A DNA stretch of 64,000 nucleotides from contig NZ_NVOY01000001.1 in NCBI RefSeq assembly GCF_002551005.1, positions 133,888 through 197,887 on the forward strand, read 5' to 3'. The position numbers were made by a program, and so were the translations under genes. Within the stretch, counting starts at the first letter, position 1; every line of letters begins with the position of its first letter. The DNA comes from Bacillus pseudomycoides (GTDB lineage Bacteria > Bacillota > Bacilli > Bacillales > Bacillaceae_G). Shown one piece after another: positions 46,401 to 54,752 of the stretch. The notes below the pieces were generated by a model. The model saw nothing but the letters and a program-made list of their open reading frames with translations, was not told the DNA's origin and did no database searches.

Positions 46401-46771
46401 GAAATCGCAATTAATCCCCCTGCATAATGCGCAAGCCATTTCTTTGGAATACCCTCTTTTGACTTTGTCATAATGCTACTAGAAATTTTAAGTAAATTTC
46501 GATACCCAGTTTCGTTTTCTGCCAGTAAAATAAGCGGATAAGACTGATCCTCTTCTTCATTCCATATCGAAGCTGTTAAACCGATAATCGGCTGAATCCC
46601 CGCTTTTTTACAAGCTTTATAAAACGGTATCACACCATACATCACATTTTCATCTGTAATTGCTAATGCCGGAAATCCTAGTTCTTTCGCTTGATGAACA
46701 AGCTCATCTATTTTACAAGCACTTTTCAATAAACTATAAACGGTTTGACATTGTAAATGCACAAACTTCAC
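43442..46771 (-). CDS. dnaE: DNA polymerase III subunit alpha, DnaE
   Basis: This 1109-aa C-family polymerase begins with a PHP domain ([23 protein letters not shown]), has the palm motif [24 protein letters not shown] and the catalytic DIDIDFPD, then [13 protein letters not shown], a helix-hairpin-helix region and a C-terminal OB-fold ([21 protein letters not shown]). In Firmicutes DnaE extends primers before handing over to PolC and takes part in lagging-strand and repair synthesis. The size equals the usual DnaE. It lies upstream of malic enzyme and divergent from ytrH. Confidence 0.97.
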   Translation of the reverse strand: [1109 protein letters not shown]

Positions 46772-46876
46772 TTTTATACCCTCTCTTTACCTATTTGACT
46801 ACTTCCTATTATACGTGAAATCAAAACATACTTCCCCTTCTTTGTCCATATACATGAAAAAGAAAGGAGAATGATG

Positions 46877-47212
46877 ATGGAAGTGAACCAAAGCTTTTTC
46901 TCTCTTCTCATTACAAGTTATTTTATCGCTCTTGGTGTTATGATTGGCGGTTCATTAATTGGCGGAATCGGTGCCTTTTTAGTAGGAAAACCACCGCTCA
47001 CAATGATTACACAATTTGCAGAGAATTTACGAATTTGGGCTCTCGTCGCTGCCATTGGCGGAACTTTCGATACATTTTATAGCTTTGAACGCAGCTTTTT
47101 TGGAGGAGATACAAAAGATATTGTGAAACAAATTCTCCTTATTTTCTTTGCTACAGGCGGTATGCAAACGGGTCTTACGATTATTAGATGGATTACACAG
47201 GAGCACATATGA
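46877..47212 (+). CDS. ytrH: Sporulation membrane protein YtrH
   Basis: This protein of about 111 aa has two to three hydrophobic helices (ALGVMIGGSLIGGIGAFLVGK; LRIWALVAAIGGTFDTF; IVKQILLIFFATGGMQTGLTI). It is divergent from dnaE and coupled to ytrI, the arrangement of the B. subtilis SigE-controlled ytrHI genes needed for efficient sporulation. Three tandem ATGs occur (46871, 46874, 46877); the third has the best spacing to AAAGGAG. The stop overlaps the ytrI start (ATGA). Confidence 0.9.
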   Translation: MEVNQSFFSLLITSYFIALGVMIGGSLIGGIGAFLVGKPPLTMITQFAENLRIWALVAAIGGTFDTFYSFERSFFGGDTKDIVKQILLIFFATGGMQTGLTIIRWITQEHI

Positions 47213-47709
47213 AAGTCCCGAGCTCTATCTCTAATAGATGGAAACTCTTTTTAGGCGGCGCTGCTGTGGGCGGGATTTTGAGCTGGATTATTTTTTTATA
47301 CATATATGGCGTGTTTCAAGAAGAGCAAACAAAAACACTCGAAAAACAACAAACGATAATCAAAAAACTAACAGATGATTTACACGTACTAATTGAAGAT
47401 CAAAAAAAAGAAAATGAAAAAAACAAAAAATTGTTAACCATTCAAGAAATTGAAATTGAGATTGCAAATCACGAAAAATACAATTTAGACACGCTAACAG
47501 TGGAAACATTACAAACTTCTATTCGCGATGATCTCCGCCACTTGCTTACCCAAAACATTCAAAGCGTCGCAAACAATAAAGAACTACTAAAGAAGGTTAT
47601 TGAAAATAAGGTATATAAATATTACGACCGTGTCTATCGATTTGAAATCGAAACTGTTTCATTTGATACCACACTAGAAATTAGCGTCAAAATAAAACAA
47701 GAAAGGTAG
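47209..47709 (+). CDS. ytrI: Sporulation protein YtrI
   Basis: This 166-aa protein has one N-terminal membrane helix (LFLGGAAVGGILSWIIFLYIYG) followed by a long heptad-rich, charged coiled coil (about residues 45-90) and a folded C-terminal part, so it is a membrane-anchored extracytoplasmic protein. The ATG at 47209 overlaps the ytrH stop and follows AGGAG by 7 nt. It is known with YtrH as a sporulation factor of the mother cell; the mechanism is unknown. Confidence 0.88.
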   Translation: MKVPSSISNRWKLFLGGAAVGGILSWIIFLYIYGVFQEEQTKTLEKQQTIIKKLTDDLHVLIEDQKKENEKNKKLLTIQEIEIEIANHEKYNLDTLTVETLQTSIRDDLRHLLTQNIQSVANNKELLKKVIENKVYKYYDRVYRFEIETVSFDTTLEISVKIKQER

Positions 47710-47724
47710 AGCCCCCTCTACCTT
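47701..47724. terminator. Bidirectional terminator between ytrI and nrnA
   Basis: GAAAGGTAGAG and CTCTACCTTTC form an 11-bp stem containing the ytrI stop codon, with T-rich sequence on both sides. Confidence 0.8.
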
Positions 47725-47729
47725 TCTTC

Positions 47730-48662
47730 TTATTTACATAATTCACGTAAGTCTGCAAAAATACGGTCCGCTTCTTCCCAAGAAAAAGCTTTTGCTCCGG
47801 ACGCCATCGGATGCCCGCCGCCGTTATATCGCATTGCTAAAGTATTAATAACCGGACCTTTTGAACGAAGGCGAACACGAATCACATCTTCTTCCTCTAA
47901 GAATAAAACCCACGCTTTTAATCCTTCAATATTTCCAAGAGCTCCAACAACTCCTGAAGCCTGATTCGGAAGCACATCAAATTGCTCTAATACTTCTTTT
48001 GTTAGCTTAACGTATGCTGCGCCTTCTTCAGTCATCGTAAAGTTTTGTAGGATATAACCATTTAAGCGTGCAATACGCTCATTCGTTTTATACATTTCAT
48101 CATATAATGCTGGGAATTCAACGCCCATTCCCACAAGCTCAGATGCATAACGAAGTGTTTTTGAAGATGTGCTTGGGAATAAGAAACGTCCTGTATCACC
48201 AACGATACCAGCTAAAATAAGACGTGCCGCTTCTTTTGATAACGTTAATCCTTTATCCTTACCGTATAAATAAAATTCATAAATCAGTTCACTTGTAGAA
48301 CTAGATGTTGTATCTACCCAAACAATATCACCGTATGGATCTTCATTCGGATGATGGTCAATTTTAATTAACTGCTTTCCTTTTGTATAACGCTGATCGC
48401 AAACACGCTCTTGGTTTGCTGTATCACAAACAATGACAAGTGCCTGTTCATACGTAGCATCATCAATTTCATCCATTACGCGTAAGAATGCTAAAGACGG
48501 TTCATTGTACCCTACCATATAAATCTTTTTCTCTGGAAACGACTCTTGCAGCATCGTACCAAGGCCGCACTGCGAACCTAATGCATCTGGATCTGGACGA
48601 ACGTGACGATGAATGATAATTGTATCAAATTGCTTAATTGCTCCTAAAATTTTCTCATGCAT
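47730..48662 (-). CDS. nrnA: Bifunctional oligoribonuclease / pAp phosphatase NrnA
   Basis: This 310-aa DHH-DHHA1 phosphoesterase has IIHRHVRPDPDALGSQ (metal ligands), VCDTANQER, the KIDHHPNEDPYGD motif, and the DHHA1 substrate loop RYNGGGHPMASGAKAF. It degrades nanoRNAs from the 5' end and converts pAp to AMP. The ATG at 48662 lies 9 nt after AAAGGAG; an upstream in-frame Met at 48707 has no ribosome site. It is the YtqI orthologue by position. Confidence 0.95.
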   Translation of the reverse strand: MHEKILGAIKQFDTIIIHRHVRPDPDALGSQCGLGTMLQESFPEKKIYMVGYNEPSLAFLRVMDEIDDATYEQALVIVCDTANQERVCDQRYTKGKQLIKIDHHPNEDPYGDIVWVDTTSSSTSELIYEFYLYGKDKGLTLSKEAARLILAGIVGDTGRFLFPSTSSKTLRYASELVGMGVEFPALYDEMYKTNERIARLNGYILQNFTMTEEGAAYVKLTKEVLEQFDVLPNQASGVVGALGNIEGLKAWVLFLEEEDVIRVRLRSKGPVINTLAMRYNGGGHPMASGAKAFSWEEADRIFADLRELCK

Positions 48663-48778
48663 ATGTAAAATCTCCTTTTCGGCCAATTTATTCCTATTAT
48701 AGCTCAAAACACTTCATACAGGTGGAGAATTGAATTACAATGAAGAAATAATATACAAATAGATGGGGGATTGGGCTC

Positions 48779-49081
48779 ATGCCAGTATTAGTCTTTTGTA
48801 TTATCGTTACATTTATGTTGTATCTCTTCTACAAAACAAAATATTTTCGTACAAACCGTTCGATGGAGAAAGGATGGCTTGCTGGAAAATCAGCCATTGC
48901 ACTTGGAGTATTTGTTGCCTTATTTGGCGCAAATCAATTTTTTTTAGAAATTTCAACGGCCCGTATTATCGTTGGCGTTTTATTTGTAATCGTTGGGGGC
49001 GCTAGCATCTACAACGGCATTCGCCAATATAAACATTTCTTACCACTTGCGATTGAAGAGGCAGAGCAATTACAAAAATAA
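48779..49081 (+). CDS. ytpI: YtpI family membrane protein
   Basis: This 100-aa protein has three hydrophobic helices (about residues 2-19, 37-54 and 60-78) and the YtpI-like YKTKYFRT and GIRQYKHFLPLAIEEAEQ segments. GGGGGAT precedes the ATG. The function is unknown; the position between nrnA and ytoI is conserved in Bacillus. Confidence 0.88.
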   Translation: MPVLVFCIIVTFMLYLFYKTKYFRTNRSMEKGWLAGKSAIALGVFVALFGANQFFLEISTARIIVGVLFVIVGGASIYNGIRQYKHFLPLAIEEAEQLQK

Positions 49082-49132
49082 TGCAGTGAGATGAACACCT
49101 TTCTAAACGATTTTTTCAACCGTATCCAATAT

Positions 49133-49184
49133 AAAAAGCGTTCATTCTTTCAGCAATATTCGCTGAAAGGATGAACGCTTTTTT
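49133..49184. terminator. Bidirectional terminator after ytpI
   Basis: AAAAAGCGTTCAT.CTTTCAGC-aatatt-CGCTGAAAG.ATGAACGCTTTTT is a stem of more than 20 bp with one mismatch. Confidence 0.92.
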
Positions 49185-49188
49185 ATGA

Positions 49189-49443
49189 TTAACGATGACG
49201 CAATTTATATATATAACTCGCAACAAGAGATGATGGTAAATTAAACAAACTTCCCTGCAAATTGAAATGTGCTTGTTCTTCTTCAAATGACATCTTTTCA
49301 TATAATTCATTTTGCGTGAGTCCTGTTCTTTTCATTCTTTCTTTCAAACCAGATATATAGGAATATTGAATTGGAATCATAATGAGAAAGTAAAAAAGTG
49401 CAATACTTCCGAAAAAGATACTAGCAAATAACATATACACCAT
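49189..49443 (-). CDS. Small membrane protein of unknown function
   Basis: This 84-aa protein has one strong hydrophobic segment (residues about 4-26) followed by KERMKRTGLTQNELYEKMSFEEEQ and a short C-terminal part with SLFNLPSSLVASYIYKLRHR. I think it may belong to the Bacillus DUF3949 proteins, but this is recall without a search. Two starts are possible: the ATG at 49443 (after GGGAG) and the ATG at 49434. It is convergent with ytpI. Confidence 0.6.
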   Translation of the reverse strand: MVYMLFASIFFGSIALFYFLIMIPIQYSYISGLKERMKRTGLTQNELYEKMSFEEEQAHFNLQGSLFNLPSSLVASYIYKLRHR

Positions 49444-49500
49444 TCCCTTTTTCTCCCATTATAACACACAACATAAAATTCAGATATTCATTTATACAAG

Positions 49501-49526
49501 AAAAGCTACCCTTACTGGCAGCTCTC
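49501..49526 (-). terminator. Short terminator after ytoI
   Basis: AGCTGCC-agtaa-GGGTAGCT followed by TTTTC on the minus strand, just beyond the ytoI stop. Confidence 0.5.
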
Positions 49527-49531
49527 CCTAC

Positions 49532-50845
49532 TTAACGATCAATCAATTGAACCATAAGTAATGCTTTTCCAACAACACTACTCTCGTGACGTACTTCTAC
49601 TTCAACCTTACCAAATTTACGTCCAATTTCTAATACTTTCGGATGGACGGATACAATGTTGTCAATTTGAACCGGTTTTACAAAGTAAATGGTTAAATTT
49701 TCAACAATTATGTCACCTTTTTTCAGCGCGCGCAGGACACGGTTGGTCGCTTCTGTCACAATTGTTGTGAATACGCCGTACGACAAAGTTCCAATCGAAT
49801 TTGTCATTTGCGGAGTAACAGAAAAATGATATGCGTGATCTTGTTTCGCTTCTTTCTGATTCACAAATTGATTTGTTACAATATCATCAATCGTTTCTCC
49901 AACTTGCGGCTGACGCTGAATCATTTGGAGTGCTTGAAGCACATCTTGACGACTAATAATCCCTTGCAATGTATTGCTATCATCAACAACAGGAAGAAGT
50001 TCAATCCCTTCCCACACCATCATACGTGCCGCTGCTGCAACAGACATTTTTCCGTTTACAGTAAACGGCTGTTTTGTCATTACTTTTTCAATTGGTGTGT
50101 CTTTTGCTACACCAATCATATCTTTAGACGTTACAATACCTAGTACTTTATTTGCTTCATCTACAATCGGATAACGGCCATGCATCGTTTCTTCATTATA
50201 CTTATGCCATCTTTCTGCTGTATCATTTGGCTGTAAACAGATCGTCTCTTCAATTGGTGTTAAAATATCTTCAACAAGAACAATTTCTTTTTTTATAAGT
50301 TGATCATAAATAGCACGGTTAATAAGCGTGGCTACTGTAAATGTATCATAGCTGCTCGAAATAATCGGGAGCTTTAACTCATCTGCTAATTTCTTCACAT
50401 GCTCTTCTGTATCAAATCCACCTGTAATGAGTACAGCCGCCCCTTCTTCAAGTGCCAATTGATGTGCTTGTGTACGGTTTCCGATAATAAGTAAATTTCC
50501 AGCTTCTGTATAGCGCATCATCGCTTCTAGTTTCATTGCCCCAATTACAAATTTATTTAACGTTTTATGTAAACCTTCTCTTCCGCCAAGTACTTGACCA
50601 TCAACTATATTAACAACTTCCGCAAATGTTAGCTTTTCAATATTTTCTTTCTTTTTTTGTTCAATACGAATTGTCCCGACCCGTTCAATTGTACTTACAT
50701 ACCCTTTATTTTCCGCATCTTTAATCGCACGATACGCTGTTCCTTCACTCACGCCGAGCTCTTTTGCAATTTGGCGCACAGAAATTTTATGCCCAATTGG
50801 CAAACTGTTGATATACTCCAAAATTTGGTTGTGTTTCGTAGCCAA
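49532..50845 (-). CDS. ytoI: CBS/DRTGG-domain transcriptional regulator-like protein YtoI
   Basis: This 437-aa soluble protein has an N-terminal helix-turn-helix (ISVRQIAKELGVSEGTAYRAIKDAENKGYV), a DRTGG domain (about 75-180, with EGAAVLITGGFDTEE), two CBS repeats (ILTPIEETICLQPNDTAERW and VMTKQPFTVNGKMSVAAAARMM), and a C-terminal hotdog domain (HAYHFSVTPQMTN...VHPKVLEIGRKFGKVEVEV). The mix of DNA-binding, nucleotide-sensing and thioesterase-like domains suggests a ligand-responsive regulator; the ligand and targets are unknown. Confidence 0.9.
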   Translation of the reverse strand: MATKHNQILEYINSLPIGHKISVRQIAKELGVSEGTAYRAIKDAENKGYVSTIERVGTIRIEQKKKENIEKLTFAEVVNIVDGQVLGGREGLHKTLNKFVIGAMKLEAMMRYTEAGNLLIIGNRTQAHQLALEEGAAVLITGGFDTEEHVKKLADELKLPIISSSYDTFTVATLINRAIYDQLIKKEIVLVEDILTPIEETICLQPNDTAERWHKYNEETMHGRYPIVDEANKVLGIVTSKDMIGVAKDTPIEKVMTKQPFTVNGKMSVAAAARMMVWEGIELLPVVDDSNTLQGIISRQDVLQALQMIQRQPQVGETIDDIVTNQFVNQKEAKQDHAYHFSVTPQMTNSIGTLSYGVFTTIVTEATNRVLRALKKGDIIVENLTIYFVKPVQIDNIVSVHPKVLEIGRKFGKVEVEVRHESSVVGKALLMVQLIDR

Positions 50846-51077
50846 CTAATTTCACCATACTTTCTTTTCCCTAAATTCTTCATGTGTTGTATTTTTAGTA
50901 TACTATATTTTCAAAACTGTTACACTGCATGTTTCTATATCTGTACTATTTTTCTTATAACAAATCCATACAAATTTCTTACAATAATGTAATTTCCTTG
51001 TCACTTCATTCGATGGTTTGTTTCATTTCCTTATCGTACAATGAAATCAAGAAATAAGAGAAAAGGAGCGATATGAT

Positions 51078-51242
51078 ATGAAAAAAGTTTTCAACATCAT
51101 CGGTGCGGTATTGTTAGCATTTGTGGATGGAAAGAGAGTAGCGATAGAATTAAACAAAACAGCAGAAATAGAAACAGACAAACCACAATCTAACAATGAT
51201 ATAACAAATATAACATTTACATTATACCCTTCTCACACATAA
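51078..51242 (+). CDS. Small protein, 54 aa, unknown function
   Basis: An ATG at 51078 lies 11 nt after AAAAGGAGCG and opens MKKVFNIIGAVLLAFVDGKR, a short hydrophobic N-terminus, followed by a polar tail rich in Asn, Thr and Lys ending TLYPSHT. It could be a small secreted or membrane-associated peptide. The frame is bounded by a good ribosome site and a terminator starting at the stop codon. I know no family. Confidence 0.5.
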   Translation: MKKVFNIIGAVLLAFVDGKRVAIELNKTAEIETDKPQSNNDITNITFTLYPSHT

Positions 51243-51280
51243 AAACCTTCACTTTGCCGCGCAAAATGAAGGTTTCTTTT
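51243..51280. terminator. Bidirectional terminator before ytkL
   Basis: AAACCTTCA and TGAAGGTTT stem with a 15-nt loop and a T run, between the small gene and ytkL. Confidence 0.8.
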
Positions 51281-51281
51281 T

Positions 51282-51965
51282 TTACAATTCAATACCTTCC
51301 CCAGCTTCCAATACTTTTCCTACACTGCTGGTTAGTTTCTCGACAAATTGCTGCGGATCTTGTTCGATAACTGGGAATGTATTATAGTGCATCGGCACAA
51401 CAACTTTTGCTCCGACCCATTCTGCTGCGAGCGCGGCATCTTCTGGTCCCATTGTAAAGTTATCCCCAATTGGTAAAAATGCCACGTCAATCGCATGACG
51501 AGAGCCAATTAATTTCATATCAGAAAACAGTGCTGTGTCTCCAGCATGATAAATTGTTTTTCCTTCTGCCATAAAGACAATTCCAGCTGGCATTCCTGTA
51601 TATGTAATTGTTTGATTCTCTTCATCTACGTAGCTAGAACCGTGAAATGCTTGTGTAAACTTAACTGTTCCAAAATCAAACTTGTGAGAACCACCGATAT
51701 GCATTGGATGTGTTTGAACACCTTTCCAGCCTAAAAATGTCGCAAGTTCAAACGGTGCAACGACGACCGCATTGTGTTTCTTCGCGAGTGCTACTGTATC
51801 TCCAACATGATCACCGTGACCATGAGATAGGATAATCGCATCTACTGTTACATCTTCAACTTTTAAATCTGTTTTCGGATTGCCTGTAATAAACGGATCA
51901 ATTAAAATAACCTTTCCATTCGTTTCAATTTTCACAACAGAATGACCGTGATAGGATACTTTCAT
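51282..51965 (-). CDS. ytkL: UPF0173 metal-dependent hydrolase YtkL (metallo-beta-lactamase fold)
   Basis: This 227-aa protein has the metallo-beta-lactamase signature [12 protein letters not shown] (HxHxDH), a later His in [35 protein letters not shown] and PMHYNTFP. The substrate is unknown. The ATG at 51965 (MKVSYHGHS) lies 9 nt after AAAGGAGG; an ATG two codons earlier is too close. It matches B. subtilis YtkL in size. Confidence 0.92.
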   Translation of the reverse strand: MKVSYHGHSVVKIETNGKVILIDPFITGNPKTDLKVEDVTVDAIILSHGHGDHVGDTVALAKKHNAVVVAPFELATFLGWKGVQTHPMHIGGSHKFDFGTVKFTQAFHGSSYVDEENQTITYTGMPAGIVFMAEGKTIYHAGDTALFSDMKLIGSRHAIDVAFLPIGDNFTMGPEDAALAAEWVGAKVVVPMHYNTFPVIEQDPQQFVEKLTSSVGKVLEAGEGIEL

Positions 51966-52112
51966 CTGCATATTCCTCCTTTGTTTTCATTCCACCTCTT
52001 ATTCTACACGATTTCATAATTTCCTGTCTTTTCAAACATCGATTCGCTTGTCAGAATACTTTCACTCGATGTAAAGTTATACATGTAATGAAAATTTCGG
52101 AGGTGCGAATCT

Positions 52113-53210
52113 ATGAATACTAGATTAGAAAAATTAATGCAATGGCTGCAAGAACAAAATACAGAAGCTGCATTCTTAACTTCTACACCGAGCGTCTTCT
52201 ATATGACGAATTTCCACTGTGAACCGCACGAAAGACTACTTGGCCTATTTGTATTCCAAGAAAAAGAACCAATGTTAATTTGCCCCAAAATGGAAGAAGG
52301 CCATGCGAGAGGCGCTGGCTGGACTCATGAAATTATTGGGTATACAGATACAGACAACCCATGGGATATGATTACAAAAGCAATTGAAGCACGCGGCATT
52401 GATGCAGGTGCAGTAGCAATCGAAAAAGAACATTTAAATGTAGAACGCTACGAGCTCTTATCACAATTATTCCCAAAAGCAACTTTCAGATCTGCTGAAG
52501 AAAAAGTACGCGAACTTCGCTTAATTAAAGACGAAAAAGAGCTTGCGATTTTACGCGAAGCTGCTGCGATGGCTGATTATGCAGTTGAAATTGGGGTAAA
52601 CGCCATTCAAGAGAATCGCAGTGAACTTGAAGTACTTGCAACAATTGAGCATGAATTAAAGAAAAAAGGCATACATAAAATGTCCTTTGACACAATGGTA
52701 CTAACAGGTGCAAACTCTGCACTTCCGCACGGCGTTCCTGGTGCAAACAAAATGCAGCGCGGTGATTTCGTCCTATTTGACTTAGGTGTAATTATTGACG
52801 GCTATTGCTCTGATATTACACGTACAGTTGCATTTGGCGAAATTTCAGACGAACAAAAACGCATTTATGAAACTGTATTAAAAGGTCAATTAAACGCTGT
52901 TGAATCATGTAAACCAGGCGCAACATTTAGTGAAATTGACCGTGCTGCTCGTTCTGTGATCGCAGATGCTGGCTACGGCGACTTCTTCCCGCACCGCCTT
53001 GGTCATGGACTTGGCATTAGCGTTCACGAATTTCCAGACGTAAAAGAAGGTAACGATTCTCCATTGCGAGAAGGAATGGTCTTCACAATCGAACCAGGTA
53101 TTTACGTACCAAACGTAGGCGGCGTTCGTATTGAAGATGATGTATATATCACAAAAGATGGCGTAGAAATTTTAACGAAATTCCCGAAAGAATTGCAGTT
53201 TGTAAAATAA
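52113..53210 (+). CDS. M24B family Xaa-Pro peptidase
   Basis: This 365-aa pita-bread metallopeptidase has a creatinase-like N-domain (residues 1-130) and a catalytic C-domain with metal ligands in LFDLGVIIDGYCSDITRT (two Asp), HRLGHGLGISVHEFP (His), FTIEPGIYVP (Glu) and VRIEDDVYIT (Glu). It cleaves X-Pro bonds (dipeptidase or aminopeptidase P). TTTCGGAGGTG precedes the ATG. The family has several Bacillus paralogues and I cannot fix the symbol. It is the last backbone gene before the accessory island. Confidence 0.92.
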   Translation: MNTRLEKLMQWLQEQNTEAAFLTSTPSVFYMTNFHCEPHERLLGLFVFQEKEPMLICPKMEEGHARGAGWTHEIIGYTDTDNPWDMITKAIEARGIDAGAVAIEKEHLNVERYELLSQLFPKATFRSAEEKVRELRLIKDEKELAILREAAAMADYAVEIGVNAIQENRSELEVLATIEHELKKKGIHKMSFDTMVLTGANSALPHGVPGANKMQRGDFVLFDLGVIIDGYCSDITRTVAFGEISDEQKRIYETVLKGQLNAVESCKPGATFSEIDRAARSVIADAGYGDFFPHRLGHGLGISVHEFPDVKEGNDSPLREGMVFTIEPGIYVPNVGGVRIEDDVYITKDGVEILTKFPKELQFVK

Positions 53211-53244
53211 TTATCGTTCTATATACATGCAAGTTAAAATAACG

Positions 53245-53500
53245 ACATAAAACCTCTTTCTTTTAGAGGAGGACGAGAGCATCTGGCCGTGCATAGAAGC
53301 GGTCAGGTTCTTTTCCTGCCACATGCGCGGTTTACAAGGGAGCAAGCAAGTAGCGGTCATGTTGTATTCTGCATAGCAATGATTTATAAAGAAAAGCGGA
53401 GCCGACTGTTTAGGCCCGTTGGCTAAGGTTCTTAGACATGAGGGCTTAGAAAGCAGAGCTAGACAAAAATGTCGCAAAATTAAAATGGATTTATATAATA
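53245..53500 (+). repeat. Interspersed repeat family R, copy 2 (with module M)
   Basis: It starts ACATAAAACC with a small CCTCT...AGAGG hairpin, continues with GAGAGCATCTGGCC, TGCATAGAAGCGGTCAG, AAGGGAGCAAGCAAGT and ends AAATGGATTTATATAATA. It is a direct repeat of copy 3 (55340) and together they bracket the sigma/anti-sigma cassette. Module M occupies 53390-53465. No coding potential is seen. Confidence 0.8.
53390..53465 (+). repeat. Nested module M, short form, inside repeat R copy 2
   Basis: AAGAAAAGCGGAGCCG to GAGCTAGACA, with the TTTAG-gcccgttgg-CTAAG hairpin. It lacks the GAAGG/CCTTC hairpin that copy 1 carries, so the module itself varies. Confidence 0.5.
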
Positions 53501-53502
53501 CA

Positions 53503-53534
53503 AAAAGAAGGTGCTTTAAAAAGTACCTTCTTTT
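53503..53534 (-). terminator. Terminator of the sigma/anti-sigma operon
   Basis: GAAAAGAAGGTACTTTTT...GCACCTTCTTTTTG on the minus strand, directly after the last small gene. Confidence 0.8.
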
Positions 53535-53719
53535 CTTTCACTTATTTTTAATTGGATTAGCACAAGAATGATTGATATGACATTCATAAAAACAGCTATC
53601 GACATGCAAAACCCACTTATAAATCCACTGATAACTCCTTCATGATACCGCTCTGTATACCAAGACAGGCAAGTTAAACATATGATCGTACAAACAATTC
53701 CATATATTCCTTTCATCAT
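53516..53719 (-). CDS. Small membrane protein in the sigma-factor operon
   Basis: This protein of 67 aa (or 66, as two ATGs are adjacent) has two hydrophobic helices, GIYGIVCTIICLTCLSWYTE and GFCMSIAVFMNVISIILVLIQL, with a basic tail. GAGGGAG precedes the start. It lies 13 nt after the anti-sigma gene and is followed by the terminator, so it is the third gene of the operon. The layout suggests a membrane partner or target of the sigma system; there is no known family. Confidence 0.65.
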   Translation of the reverse strand: MMKGIYGIVCTIICLTCLSWYTERYHEGVISGFISGFCMSIAVFMNVISIILVLIQLKISERKEGTF

Positions 53720-53732
53720 AACTCCCTCTCAT

Positions 53733-54752
53733 CTATTGCTTCTCAACTGTCACTCCTCGAACAGCCGCTTTCACATAAGGTACTCCTTGCAGTTGTTTGA
53801 GTGATTCTGTTGTCCCTGTCACGACTACACCGTAGATTGGTAGGTCTTTTGGAGGCATTTTTTTTATTTCTTTATAATTCTTACCATAATAGTCTTTAAA
53901 TCCACCTATACTATTATCATCTGTTAAAAATCTCATTGAGCTAAGAAACTCTTCACTATTTCTCTTTATATCTTTCTGCACATCTTCCATCTTCTTCGCA
54001 TGACTACCTTTAAATCCAAACACATTGAAAGACATCACAGCGTTTAAAACCCCACCGCTCTTAGGGTCGATTAGTCCCACGTAAGAATCTCCCTTTTTTT
54101 CATCGTATGTATCTACCCAAAACCAAGCTGGTTGTATATCTTTCGGTAGCATGTTAACAACTTCCTCTGTTGTATACGCTTTATCGAAAGACAACGCAAC
54201 TTCAGCCACTTTACTTTGCATTTCTCCTATGTTCTCTAAATCATTTACATAGTTTACATATTTCATAAACGGTAAATAAAAACGCATTTCTCTTTGCATC
54301 GTTTGTCTGTTATAGTCTGGCATATTTTCAAAGTCATCTTTCTTATTTGAACGTTCTTCATCTAATATTACATTACCATTATGATTTACCTGACTAACCT
54401 CCCACATAGAATACTCATATATTTCGTCAACCCATTTAACTGGTTGGCCAGCTATATTTTTGTACGAGCTATACATCACGGTACCGCCCATTAACCCCGT
54501 ACTTAATTCCGTCTGTGTATACACTCTCATATTAGGTCCCTGGATATTATGTAATGCATTTACTTCTCGGCCCATTTTTTTATAATTTTCTTGTGTAAAA
54601 TAAACTATAATACTAAAAGTCCCAACAAGAACAATAATCGTAGCACAAATAGATATAATCCAATTTCGTAACAAATGCTTCCGCTTGGCCTTTTTCATCA
54701 AAGCTTTCATCTGCTTATCATCCATATTTAAATCAAAATCTTTACGTCCCAT
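53733..54752 (-). CDS. Membrane-bound anti-sigma factor
   Basis: This 339-aa protein has a short charged cytoplasmic N-terminus (MDDKQMKALMKKAKRKHLLR) that probably binds the sigma factor, one membrane helix (about residues 31-52) and a large extracytoplasmic part with TMQREMRFYLPFM and SGGVLNAVMSFNVFGFKG, resembling the sigma factor regulator N- and C-terminal domains of Bacillus. It overlaps the sigma gene by 11 nt. It is expected to hold the sigma inactive until an envelope signal arrives. The signal is unknown. Confidence 0.85.
   Translation of the reverse strand: MGRKDFDLNMDDKQMKALMKKAKRKHLLRNWIISICATIIVLVGTFSIIVYFTQENYKKMGREVNALHNIQGPNMRVYTQTELSTGLMGGTVMYSSYKNIAGQPVKWVDEIYEYSMWEVSQVNHNGNVILDEERSNKKDDFENMPDYNRQTMQREMRFYLPFMKYVNYVNDLENIGEMQSKVAEVALSFDKAYTTEEVVNMLPKDIQPAWFWVDTYDEKKGDSYVGLIDPKSGGVLNAVMSFNVFGFKGSHAKKMEDVQKDIKRNSEEFLSSMRFLTDDNSIGGFKDYYGKNYKEIKKMPPKDLPIYGVVVTGTTESLKQLQGVPYVKAAVRGVTVEKQ

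Noticed and set aside
53211-53477. 88-codon minus-strand frame after the Xaa-Pro peptidase
   Set aside because: It runs antisense through repeat R copy 2 and has no homologue-like features or ribosome site.
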